Made by a program: the position numbers and the translations under genes | In this document: piece after piece, positions 54,301-64,000 of the stretch | Position numbering within the stretch: position 1 is the first letter of the stretch | Layout: each line of letters opens with the position of its first letter | The notes under the pieces: model-generated | Databases searched by the model: none | Told to the model about the DNA's origin: nothing | The model's input: only the letters and a program-made list of their open reading frames with translations | NCBI GenBank assembly: GCA_947846985.1 | Contig: CANTUZ010000024.1 | Location: 2,213,046 to 2,277,045, forward strand | Direction of reading: 5' to 3' | From: Fratercula arctica | Lineage: Eukaryota > Chordata > Aves > Charadriiformes > Alcidae | DNA: 64,000 bases

Positions 54301-57300
54301 TGGGTTGACAACCTGCCGGGGAGTTGGCAGTCACCGTTGCGTCCCCTGTGCCAGGCTGTCCCGGGCAAGCAGGACACTGGTTCACAAACCCGGTGTCACC
54401 CCCCCAGCGTGGCCGAGCAGCTGCTGCCTGGCCTCAAGATGGGACTTGCCGAGCAGCCAGAGGGGCTGAGAGCGTGTGAGCTGGGGCAGAGTGTGCACGG
54501 TCCCGCATCCCCCGGCGTGCTGGCACACAGGGTGGCCACGGCGCTCACCGGAGAAGCCAACTGAGGCCACTGGCGAGGCACTTGCACACCCAGGCGTGGG
54601 ACAAACCACAGGTAGGTGCCCGGGGCTGCTTCGGAGACACATGCTGCAGGCGAGACATGGGCTGTAAACCTGACAAGCAGTGCTGTGCCTGGCACCCAGC
54701 GTGCCCTCGTTGCCTCCAGTGTGTCCTCGTCCCCTCGAGTGTGCCCTCATCCCCTCCTGCATGGAGCCGGATGGAGAACTCAATATCTGCACATCATCAG
54801 GAGACCATCCAACTTCCACAGCCCTGGGAGGGGCTGTGCATCCTCATCCAGACATCAGGGTCCTGCTAAACTCTTAGATGTACCCCGAAGCCTTTTTGCC
54901 AAGCTTTTCCCGCAGCCAGAAGCCACGGTCCCAGATCTTTAACCTTTAACGTGTATCGGCACCACCTCCCGGGTACCTTGAAAAGCCTGGGAGCTCGCAG
55001 GTCAGTTCCCACGTCCACCACGTAGATGCGGGAGGAGATCAAGCTGGGGAGGATCAGGCGGTTCCGCTTCTTGGTGGCGTCCCCGAAGCAGCTGCTGCAG
55101 GCGTTCCAGCCCGAGTGGTGCAGCTCGTCCCCCAGGTTGGGCATGGCCAGGCGGTGGATCACCTGCAAAGTCCCAGCCCCGCTTACACCGGTCTTTCCCC
55201 TGCCGAGTGCGGGATCGCAGGCAGAGCGGGGAGCTCAGCGTGTCACGGACCCCACCGTAGTGTCAGGATGCCCCCAGTGAGCCTCACCCCACAGAGGGGA
55301 GCGATGGTGCCCAGGGGATGCTAAGGATGGGGCGCAAAGGGGATTTTACATAAATCTCATAAGCACAAGAAGGCTCAGACTCTTGGGGAGAACTGCACAG
55401 GCATCACCAGCAGGTTTGGGGAGCACGAAGGACAAGCACTGAGCTGTTTCCCGGGCTAGTTTAGGACCGAGATAAAGCGTTTGGTACCTGGCAATAGTGC
55501 GGGGATTTGGGGTTGACATCCACAGTGGCCAGAAAGTCAGGTTTCTTTCTCCCGGTGTTCCTGTAGATGCAGGGCACATACACAATCTCCTCCCGGGGAC
55601 CTTTCAACACAGAAACATTGCATGAGCATCAGCAGATGGAATAAAAACCTTGTTCGATGGAATTTGATGGAATAAAAACCTTGCAGGAGTCTCTGTCCAG
55701 AGAGGGTCTCCCTGCCCGGGAGCCGGTGTGTTCCCCTCTCTGTATGGAGCAGCCGGATCCCCATCTCTCTGCTGTACCAGGGGCACAGCCTGGGCTCGGC
55801 TGGGAGGGGGCTGCCCTCTGGGCATTTGGGCTTGTTCAGTCTGAGCGTGTCCCTGCCCTGGGAAGGGAATCTCCAGACCTCAGAGTCCCTGAGGAAGTCC
55901 ACGCCTTTGGGATCACCCCGCCTGCGAGGAAATGCCAGCCCTTCCCCAGTCCTATCAGTCACGCAGATCAAACCACGTCTCATTTCCATCGCATCTGCAC
56001 AGGAGAAACCTTAAAGATAAGCAAATGCTATGGTAGAATACTTGCCAGACTAAAGTCAAAGGCAGAAAGCCCTCCAAGCCCCGGTGCAGTCCCATAGTCC
56101 AAGCAGTGAAAATCTACCGTGACGTGATGGCACAAGAGCTCCCTGTTTGCAGGGAAAGGGAGCCTCTGGGAAAGGGAAAGGGCTCTGCCCTAGGGATGTC
56201 CCCGCAGCAGCAGCGGCTTTGCCCCTCTCCCTGCTCCCCAGAGAGAAGCTGCTGCTGACAACGAGTGCCATCAGCTCTGCTGGGAAACGGCTTTGCTCCG
56301 GGACCTGGGCGCTGCCCAGCCTGCAAACAAGAGCATTCAGACCCCATGGTCCTTATCGCTGCAGAGGTGGTACCCGCTCGCCGCCGCATCAGGATAAAGG
56401 TCTGCCAAAGTGAGGGCTAGTGGGGAAGAACTGGTTTAGGAAATGCTGAGGAAGAGAGAGCGGTAGGAAACAGAGACAGAGAGGTGATTTGGGACCTTTG
56501 GATTTGGTCCAGAGCAGATAATAGCTGGCTCTGCAACACGGTGCCTTTATAAACCTTTATACAGCGGTGCCTGTCTCAGCCGAGGGGTCCCGTCCCTGCG
56601 GCTGCAGTGGCACCAAACGTCAGGGAATGGGATGCAGCCAGAGAGCTCCCATCCTCATACACCCCCCCCCCCCCGAGTCATCCAAGGGACACGGAGGAAC
56701 TTCTCACCACCTGCTGGGCAGCCCAACCTGCCAGAGGTCTGCACGGAAGAGCTTTTGGGTGCCAGGGTTACTTGGCACCGCTGAAGCAACCAGATAGTTC
56801 CCAAGGGAACTTGCCAGAGTGGCAGAGTCAGTGGGATTTGTTTTAAATCACTGTCCAGCCCTGCCAACACACAGGGATGTTTTAAAGACTCCTCTCTCCA
56901 TTGTTCTCCTGGTTCAAAGATGTTTCAGGGATAGGACTGACAGATCATGAGCAAGCTCCAGAGCTTTCTAAGGTTCCGTGGATGTGTTTGCTAAGCCCTA
57001 GAGAAGGGGATTAAGGGAGGGATAGCTGGAGATGATGCATTCATTGGCCTCCTCACATCAGAGCATTGGTGTTTCAGCAAAGAGTCCAGACGTAAGGAAG
57101 CAGCCCGTGAGGCTGGTTTTCATACACGAAGGGTTTGCCATGGTGTGATCCCAGCCATCAGGAGCAGAGTGCAATGAAAAATCAGGATGGGCCCCTCTCC
57201 CTCCCTACGTTTAGCTCTGGTGCTGGTGTCATGGAGCTATGGCAACACAATTGCCCCTGAAAAACTTAAACATCCCATTTGGCTTTGCACAGGGAAGTCA

Positions 57301-58588
57301 CAGGTGACTTTGCTGCAGGCTATGACCCGTCCCAAGCCATCATGAAAACTCAAAAGGTTTGTTCTGACACCAAGCTGTCAGTATGCCATTGATGTTTGGC
57401 TCCAGGACAGGCCTGAAGCAAAACCATCGCTTCCCTAATGCTTGCTAGGAGCTTCCTCGGAGAATGGAGTTAATTGATAACGCCCTCTTCAAAGCATTGT
57501 TTTAATCTTCACCTAAATCGCAGGCAGTACAGGGCTCTTCCCTGCCCGCCCTGGATTTCACACTTGCCTTTCATCGCGTCCAGAGGCGAGGCAAAGCCAG
57601 GACCACACGCTGCACACTTTTCTGCATTGAGAAGAAAGAAACAAACAGAAATTGGGTGACAGTGATTTCTTTTAATCCTCTTTTTTGGAGGAACCACTCT
57701 CTGGAGTGGCTGCACACCCTCCCCCTTTATGGCAATATCCAAACCAGGTCGCCCACGGGCATCCAAATGATCCCCAGGAAGGTTTGAGGCTCTGGGCAGC
57801 CAAAAGGCCAGTGATAAAGTCTCCAGGGCACTTCGAACCCTGCCCGCCTCGTTCTCCAAAAGACTTTAAAACTGCTGAGAAAACTGTTCTTAATGCAGTT
57901 GAACAACAGCTGTTAGGAAACAACCACCAGCACCAAAGGGACGCCTTCTCCCCATTTACAATGGCAAGCCTGAGGAGAGGGAGGAAAACCCCCGGCTAAA
58001 TTGTATGACTCGGCTTTGCTGCGTCAGCTTCTTATTTCTTTTTATTCTTATTTGTTTTATCACTCGTATCCCTGCTGCTCCAGGGAAGCGCTCCTACCCG
58101 AAGCATTGAGAAACCACCAGCTCGCTTCTCCCTTCTCCTCCGATGACTCCTGCAAAAACAGCCCCACCAAAGCCAGGCCGCACGGAGGACTCCCGGCCAT
58201 GGTGTATCTGACTGCGGCAAGCACAGCCTCTACAACTGCAGCTCAATAAGGGGAGAACAGTTAGAAGACTTTTAATCACAAGCTTACCTAAACCTTTCCT
58301 GGCTCTTTCAGTAGCTTGAGAAAATAAACCCTTTCCTGGCCAGAGTGAACACCACCTTTTTACTTTATGCTTTCTGGGGGTCACAGTAACAAAACGACGA
58401 GAGCCAGCTCCAGGGGAGTTTAGGATGACCCCGGAGCCGAGCCCACGGCCAGAAGGCAGCAAGTCACCGACAGCCCCAATCCTTCTCCTCTTGAGAGCAA
58501 GTCAACGGAGAGATCTCCTACCTGTGCTGGAGGCTGGGGTGGATCTCGCCTGCTGGTGAGCAGCAGCAGAAGACGATACTGCCTGCAT
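51383..58588 (-). CDS. SELENBP1: SELENBP1 copy A, selenium-binding protein 1 / methanethiol oxidase (12 coding exons)
   Basis: Coding exons in transcript order: 58588-58522, 57621-57568, 55600-55488, 55162-54977, 54312-54192, 54008-53826, 53260-53082, 52484-52406, 52304-52183, 52071-51979, 51809-51691, 51545-51383. They total 492 residues (human 472), with all phases consistent. The family oxidises methanethiol to formaldehyde, H2S and H2O2, and human SELENBP1 binds selenium at a cysteine in the CSSC region. Seen: [84 protein letters not shown] and the C-terminus [10 protein letters not shown]. The start at 58588-58586 gives a 23-residue N-terminus ([13 protein letters not shown]) longer than human MATKC; it is the only ATG that joins in frame to the KCAACG exon. 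The second intron has a GC donor. Confidence 0.93.
55601..57567 (-). other. SELENBP1 copy A second intron, GC donor (GC-AG), 2.0 kb
   Basis: The exon ends GATGAAAG and continues GCAAGTG, a perfect GC-type donor; the acceptor is ttgaaag|GTCCCC. The join restores [10 protein letters not shown]. Within the intron an 18-bp direct repeat, gatggaataaaaaccttg, occurs at 55635-55652 and 55666-55683. No other gene is seen, nor in the first intron 57622-58521. Confidence 0.85.
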
Positions 58589-58639
58589 TCTGACTGGTAG
58601 GAGCAAGGCAAGAGAGAAGATGCAGCTTCGTGGGGCTTC

Positions 58640-58648
58640 AAATATATA
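58640..58648 (-). promoter_or_regulatory. TATA box of SELENBP1 copy A
   Basis: TATATATTT on the minus strand, about 52 nt before the start codon. A transcription start some 28 nt downstream, near 58612, would give a 5' UTR of about 24 nt. Surroundings are not a CpG island, unlike the other promoters in the window. Confidence 0.6.
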
Positions 58649-60374
58649 GGGAACAGGATGGGGGAAGGAGGGTTTCGAAAAAGGACGCCAAGGGGAGGAT
58701 CCACATGCCTCGGGCTGTGGGAGGCACCGGGGCAGCCTTCAGCGTCTTACAGCGCTGGAAACGTGCAGGGAAGCTATTTCAGTACTACAAGAACCTCCTC
58801 CCCTGCCAGAGGGGTAGGGAACGGGGCTGTTTCTGTGCTGCACCCTGCACACAGTCTTGCACACTGGAAAAACAGGGGCTTTGAGCCCTGCAGGGAAAGC
58901 AGGCTGCTCCTCTCCTCCCATTCCCTGCTGGAAGCGGTGTCTCGAGTAGGGCCGACGGGCTGCCCCTGATGAGCGATGGGCGAGCACTGCGTTCCCAACC
59001 ACAGAAACGATTTAATGAGGTTGCAGATGTTAATCACGACTGCAAATGAAAAGCGAGGACCGGGTTTCTTTTAATTGCAGGATGAGTGTTTACTGCGGGA
59101 TGTTAATTTGCTGGTGGGGAGGGGGGCAGAAGCGGCGTAACCGTCTTCCCCACAACACGTCTGACTTAGTCAGAGCCTGTTCCTGCTTCTGGCGGCGAAG
59201 CTGGGCATCAGCTGGCTCGGCTGCGCGGGGGGGGCTCGCCTTCGCAGGCACATCTTTGCCAGCAGGTTGCTGCCTTGTCCTCTCCAGTGCTTGCCCCAGA
59301 CATAGACTCGGAAACCAGCAAGCTCAGTCCATCACGCTGCTATCAGAGGCTCTCAGCCCACCGCACCTGACGATTGCTGTCAAAAAATGGACGGCCTTGG
59401 CTCAATCTCCCCCGCACTCGCCTGCTTGGGCTCGTCTGGTTCTATTCGATGCTCAACACCCTGCTATGGAGCACACCGCAGATTCACACCGGTCAGCACA
59501 TCCCCCTGTGTCCCACCTTGCCTCTCACCAAGGAAAGCTTCTCCAGGAGGCCCCAGGGCTTACATGCAAAGCACGAGGCATGTATGAGCAGCAGCCCAGC
59601 TTCATCTGGACCTCATATGCACCTTCCAACCATCCTGCATAGAAATGTCTCTGCTGCAGGTCAGCAAGATTCCCTTCGGGAAGAGGGTTGGTGCCAGTGC
59701 TGTCTGTCCCCATGGGCAGATGTTGGAAGCAGCGAAGGACTTGATGGGTACTGGCACCAGGGAGAAGCATATCTTCCAAATAACCACTAGAGGGAACAGA
59801 CCAAGCCTCCAACCTCAGGAGAACTCATGCCCAAGCACGAAGAAAGGCCCATGCTCCCTGAAACATGGAAATCAGGACCCAAAGACCTGGGAACAGGCAG
59901 CACCCCAGGGAAACCTCTCACCTCCTGAAACTAAAGCCCCTGTCTAATGTCATCCTCTCTACTCAGTGAGAAGAGGCCCCACAGGGGCCAGTTGCCCCCC
60001 GAACTCTTGGCTGCCTCAGTGAAGCTGTGGAACTGTTCTCCAGAAGGAAGTGGTTTTCTCCAGGGACCATTAAGAGTGCACAAGAGAGCTGTAGCAGTAT
60101 GTTTCGCCATGGGAAGTGTGAAGGAAGAAAGTGAAGGTCTTTTCTTTTGGGGTAAATATGTAGAAAGCTAAAATGATAAGGATTCACATTATATCCACAT
60201 TTTGGCAACCTTTGGGTTTCAGGAAGACTAACAAACAGGCACTCCTGGCCAGCCAGCGTTTCTGTCATAGGGATTTCTAAACCCCTGACCTAATGATCAA
60301 CCACCGCTGAAAACGTTACAGAATGGCTTCAATGCAATAGGACGCATAAATATCCAGCTGGTGCGATGAGCAAT
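58649..60374. other. Intergenic region between the SELENBP1 copies
   Basis: Several open frames on both strands, the longest about 198 codons at 59046-59642 (+), show no recognisable domain, signal peptide or splice context. I see no mobile element here. Confidence 0.6.
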
Positions 60375-60380
60375 TTTATT
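60375..60380 (-). terminator. Candidate poly(A) signal of the second SELENBP1 copy
   Basis: AATAAA on the minus strand about 500 nt after the stop at 60884. No closer canonical hexamer was noticed. Confidence 0.45.
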
Positions 60381-60883
60381 CATGTTTAAAGCAGAACACA
60401 AGAGCAAACCAGTGTCAGGAAACAGGCACCTCTTTTCAGAACAAAGCACTTCATATTCCTTCAGCGGTGACACAGAGCGACCCAAGCGTGTGCCAGGGAG
60501 CCAGGACAGCTCTCGTGCCAGGGGAAGACCATCCAGGAATGGCCTGGCTGAAGAACAGCAACTCAGACGAACTGGGCACTTCACTTTCTGCCGAAAGGCA
60601 CCGTGCGTCCTGCACATCTCAGCAATCGCCCTGGGCTCTGCCCTGGGAATCATGCCCAGGGATTGCTTTGCACTGAAAACAACTCTGAAACCGTGCCATG
60701 TGTCTCTGTTCACTGCTCTGCCCGAACCAAACCCTCGCAACAAGGCAGAGCTTCCGTAGCTCATGTTAGCAGAAATCTAGACTCCAGCAATGAATGGGGA
60801 CCCCCCGACCCAACTACCCTACGCTCTTTTCTTAATGGCTGCACTACAGGAGAGAGAGAAGAAGGGAGTCTTTCGCGTGGCGC

Positions 60884-63800
60884 CTAGGCCAAGATATCGG
60901 AGGTGGAATCCCCAGAAGCAAAGTGGATCTCATGGGCAAGGCAAGGCCCGTTGGGTTCCTTTCCAAAATCCACCAGGAAGTTCTTGTTCACGGTCAGGCC
61001 TCCCTTCTCAGTGTCCACATCAATCTGCAGCATGACAGAGCCTTCCCTGCGAGGGGACAAGAGCGCAGCCATTACAGACAAGCAAACCGTGGTTCTCTTC
61101 AAGAGATCCTGCCCTTCACCTCCTGCTCCTTTCTCCTTAACAGCTTGGCTTCCACAGGGAGAAGGGAGCGGGGGCCAGGTTCCACTAGTGGCACACACCA
61201 GCGCTCACATTTTTTTCCTGAATTCTCAATGGGTGTGAGCAAACCGCCAGGCACGGCGTGCCAGGCTGGCCGGAGCTTGCCTTTGTGTTGGAGGTCATCG
61301 TCTGCTTTGCTAAAGCAAAACATCTCTGCTCAATCAAAACATCCCCTTTCCTCCCAAACGTTCCTCACCTGACCATGTTGGGGTAGAACTGCTTGTCCCA
61401 CGTGCTGTAGAAGGAGTTGGTGACGTACAGCCTCTTGCCATCCAGGCTGAGCTGCAGTTTGCTGGGGCCGCCGTACACTCTCTTGCACTGAAGGCACAAG
61501 GGACAGCAGTCACGTTACCGCCTTCTTTCTTTCAGCAGCCAAGCACAAGCAGGGGCAGGGGAGCAGAGCAGAGCGGCTGCCTCCTCCCCAGCACAGGCCA
61601 AGACACCAGATGCTGCGGGACACGGGCACCGCAGGGGAGACCGACCCCAGAAACCCTGAGCAGAGCCAAAGCGCAAAGGACACCGGAGGGCAAAGAGGCC
61701 GCAGAACTTGCCTTGATCACCAAGGGGTCCGGCTGGCACTTCAGCTCTTCGTCTCGGCACACAGTCACGGGTCCGCCTCTGAGGATACTGCCTCCCACAA
61801 ACACCTGTAAGCGAGGCAGTGGGAGACATGTTGCCCTGTCAGCCAACCACCACCACATCCTGCCGAGGAACCCAACAGCGCAAGCCCTTCTGCTCCTGCC
61901 TTACCTGTCCCACCAGCCTGGGCTTGCAGGTCTTGGAGAGCTCGTACTGGCGGATGTCTCCGTGCAGCCAGTTGCTGAGATACAGGTACCTGTCGTCCAC
62001 TGAGATGATGAGGTCGACGGTGAAGGCTAGGGCACAGAAACCAAGAGCTCTAGAGAAGGCAGCATCAACAGGAAACCTGCCTCGCATCGAGCCCCAGCCC
62101 GCATCTCTCCCTGCCATTCTCGATGGCATGCCTCCGGCACAGGAGACCTGCCCCAGTGCACGGGCTCCAGCCAGGGCAGCAGTGTCTTCCTGGGGTGTGC
62201 ACAGCCCTCCAGCCCCCCCCAACAAGCCCTCCCTCGTGTTTATGCAGCGAGGCTTGGAGGGGCAGCCAGGGGGCTTGGCCGGGCTGCACAACACAGCACT
62301 TGGGAGGAAAAAGGGAACTCCAGCTCGGGGCACACAAACCTGGCATCTTGGGCATAATCCATCCCGCCACGTCCTTGGCCGGTATCCGAATCACCTCTTC
62401 TACTGCCCAGTTGTCTCTCTGCACAAGAAACACAGGCACCGCGCCATGAGCACTCCCCTGCCTGCTCAGGAAAGGTCTGGGTCTCCCCCGGCTCCTGACA
62501 GAATACTTGCCTCGCACTTGTAGAAGCGGTAGACGATGCCGCTCAGGGCACAGCTGACGTATCCCTCGGCAGCATCGGGATTGTGGAGGAATTTCACACT
62601 CAGGGGCAGAGAGTCCTCCCCCAGGTCAAAGCACTGGATGAGGGAGCGGCAGGACAAGTTCCACACGTTCAGGCGGCGCCCATAGACCCCTGAGGAAAAG
62701 GAAAACCGAGTCAGACAAGTGGTGGGGGGCTACCTGTGGACACTAACCCCTCCCCAAAATGCTCACAGACGCCATAGCCATGGCTATCAGACTGGCCAGA
62801 AGTAGCCGAGAAACTGCAGTGATTTAGGGAGCTGCAGGAGAACACAGGGACCAGGCGGTCTTAAGGACAGACGCTGCATGTCGTGTAGCAGTGCCTGCAA
62901 AATGGGCTGTTCGGGCAGAAATCTGCCTGTCCCCTCTCTCTGCCCTCTCGACACCCTCCCATCACCTCGGCGAGTTCTGGCTCAGCACCCGCATCTGTAT
63001 TCCCTCACCTTTCTTCAAGTCACTGGGACAAAATCCACGTCCTGCGCGTTTTGGGACTACTCCGGCAGAGCTGATCAGAACATTGTGGCGCGGCTGGTAC
63101 CAGAAGTCGCATCCACTTGGGGGGGCCTCACACTCGTTTTCCCAGTTCCCCTTCAGCTCAAAGGTCTCTCCATCCAGCACAATAAAGCCACCTGTGAGAC
63201 AAAAGGGGATGCGTGACAAATCACATTCTCCACTTCCAAACCGGTCAGTTTCTTTACGGAGTTATTACGGGGCAAAGTACCTTTCGCATTGCCAGCTGGG
63301 TCTCCCGTGTTGGCAATCAGAATATCGCCATTGGGCAGGCTGCGAGGTACGTTGAGGTATCCCTTGTTGCACTTCCAGAAGACATCCACTGGCTCAATCA
63401 TCTGAAAAAGGTTGACACACACACACACACTTCAGCCGCCGGCTGCTCAGCGCATTTCATACTCCCTGGCAGAGCCTGTGGCCACCTGAGACTGCGGAAC
63501 ATCTGTGACACTTGCAGGAGCTTTCTTTCCAAGAACGCACACCGGCCAGGGCCTGACCCTCCTCGGAGAGGAGCACAGAAGCCTCTCAGATCCCCTCTGC
63601 ACAGACAAGAATGCAGCAACACCGAACTCATAAGGGCTTGTCTGTCCACCGCACCATTTGGGTGGGGGGAAGGCGTGGGGCGTTGCCTGACTTCCCGAAT
63701 GCAACAGGTACACAGAAAGGAACACAACGATGATCAGAGCCGCCGCTGGTCCCAAAAGGGGAGAGCCGAGAGGGAAATGTGACCCAGCTCTCTAAACTCA

Positions 63801-64000
63801 GGGTGGAAGAGAAGATGAAGAGAGAACCCTTCTTCCCTGTGTATTATTCCAGAAGCACCAGTTCCCAACTCCTTCCCAGAAACTTGACCTGGAATCACCT
63901 CAGCCATACCTTGCACAGCTTGGGAGCCCGGCACTGTGACCCCACATCCACCACGTAAATGCGGGAAGAAATCAAACAGGGAAGAATCAGCTTGTTCCTT
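60884..64000 (-). CDS. SELENBP1 copy B, partial (9 exons in window, 5' end beyond it)
   Basis: Exons in transcript order: 64000-63910 (open at the edge), 63401-63281, 63191-63009, 62689-62511, 62418-62340, 62026-61905, 61804-61712, 61487-61369, 61046-60884. Every complete exon has exactly the same length and phase as its counterpart in copy A, so the two are a tandem duplication. Reading is open to TAG at 60884-60886 after GDSTSDILA, so it is not a pseudogene on this evidence. Conserved landmarks are [48 protein letters not shown] and [12 protein letters not shown]. It differs from copy A by many added cysteines ([33 protein letters not shown]) and by loss of the GGDC cysteine near the end. 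Two of its eight visible introns have GC donors. The symbol is left blank because which bird paralogue it is cannot be told here. Confidence 0.9.
63416..63431. repeat. Short (CA)n microsatellite
   Basis: About 7-8 CA units just upstream (on the minus strand) of a copy B acceptor. Too short to be remarkable. Confidence 0.8.

Noticed and set aside
60884..64000. SELENBP1 copy B as a pseudogene
   Set aside because: All nine visible exons keep length, phase, splice signals (allowing GC donors) and open reading.

Overview
The window is nuclear DNA of a bird, most likely from a GC-rich microchromosome. Four things point there: CR1 LINE 3' ends with the typical (ATTCTATGA) tail, multi-exon vertebrate genes with GT-AG introns, dense poly-G/C runs, and CpG islands. 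No bacterial, phage or CRISPR features are present. Gene order matches what I recall of human 1q21.3: ZNF687 (+), PI4KB (-), RFX5 (-), SELENBP1 (-). Here SELENBP1 is present as two tandem copies.

Layout. 1-5165 is upstream of, or the first intron of, ZNF687. 5186-13953 is the ZNF687 coding region in 8 coding exons (about 1263 aa, 15 zinc-finger-like units), with one CR1 element in an intron. 13954 to about 16345 is its likely 3' UTR. 15620-17460 is a cluster of homopolymer runs where ZNF687 and PI4KB meet tail to tail. 18245-37826 is PI4KB (10 coding exons, about 812 aa); its 14.6-kb intron holds two inverted CR1 ends and a 658-nt pure purine tract. A CpG island at about 43400-44460 is the probable PI4KB promoter, only a few hundred bases from the RFX5 poly(A) signal. 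44729-49073 is RFX5 (9 coding exons, 610 aa). Its promoter island near 50160-50560 has three CCAAT boxes and an RFX-like half-site. 51383-58588 is the first SELENBP1 copy (12 coding exons, 492 aa) with a TATA promoter. 60884-64000 is the second copy, whose 5' part runs off the window.

Functionally the genes are a conserved syntenic block, not a pathway: a Z3-complex zinc-finger regulator, a Golgi lipid kinase, the DNA-binding subunit of the MHC class II RFX complex, and a selenium-binding methanethiol oxidase pair. I found no new biological system. The most interesting points are a U12-type AT-AC intron inside the RFX5 DNA-binding domain, four GC-AG introns among 43 coding introns, cysteine enrichment in the second SELENBP1 copy, and the purine tract. 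Exon borders were read by eye from splice signals, reading-frame continuity and remembered family sequences; no alignment was run.
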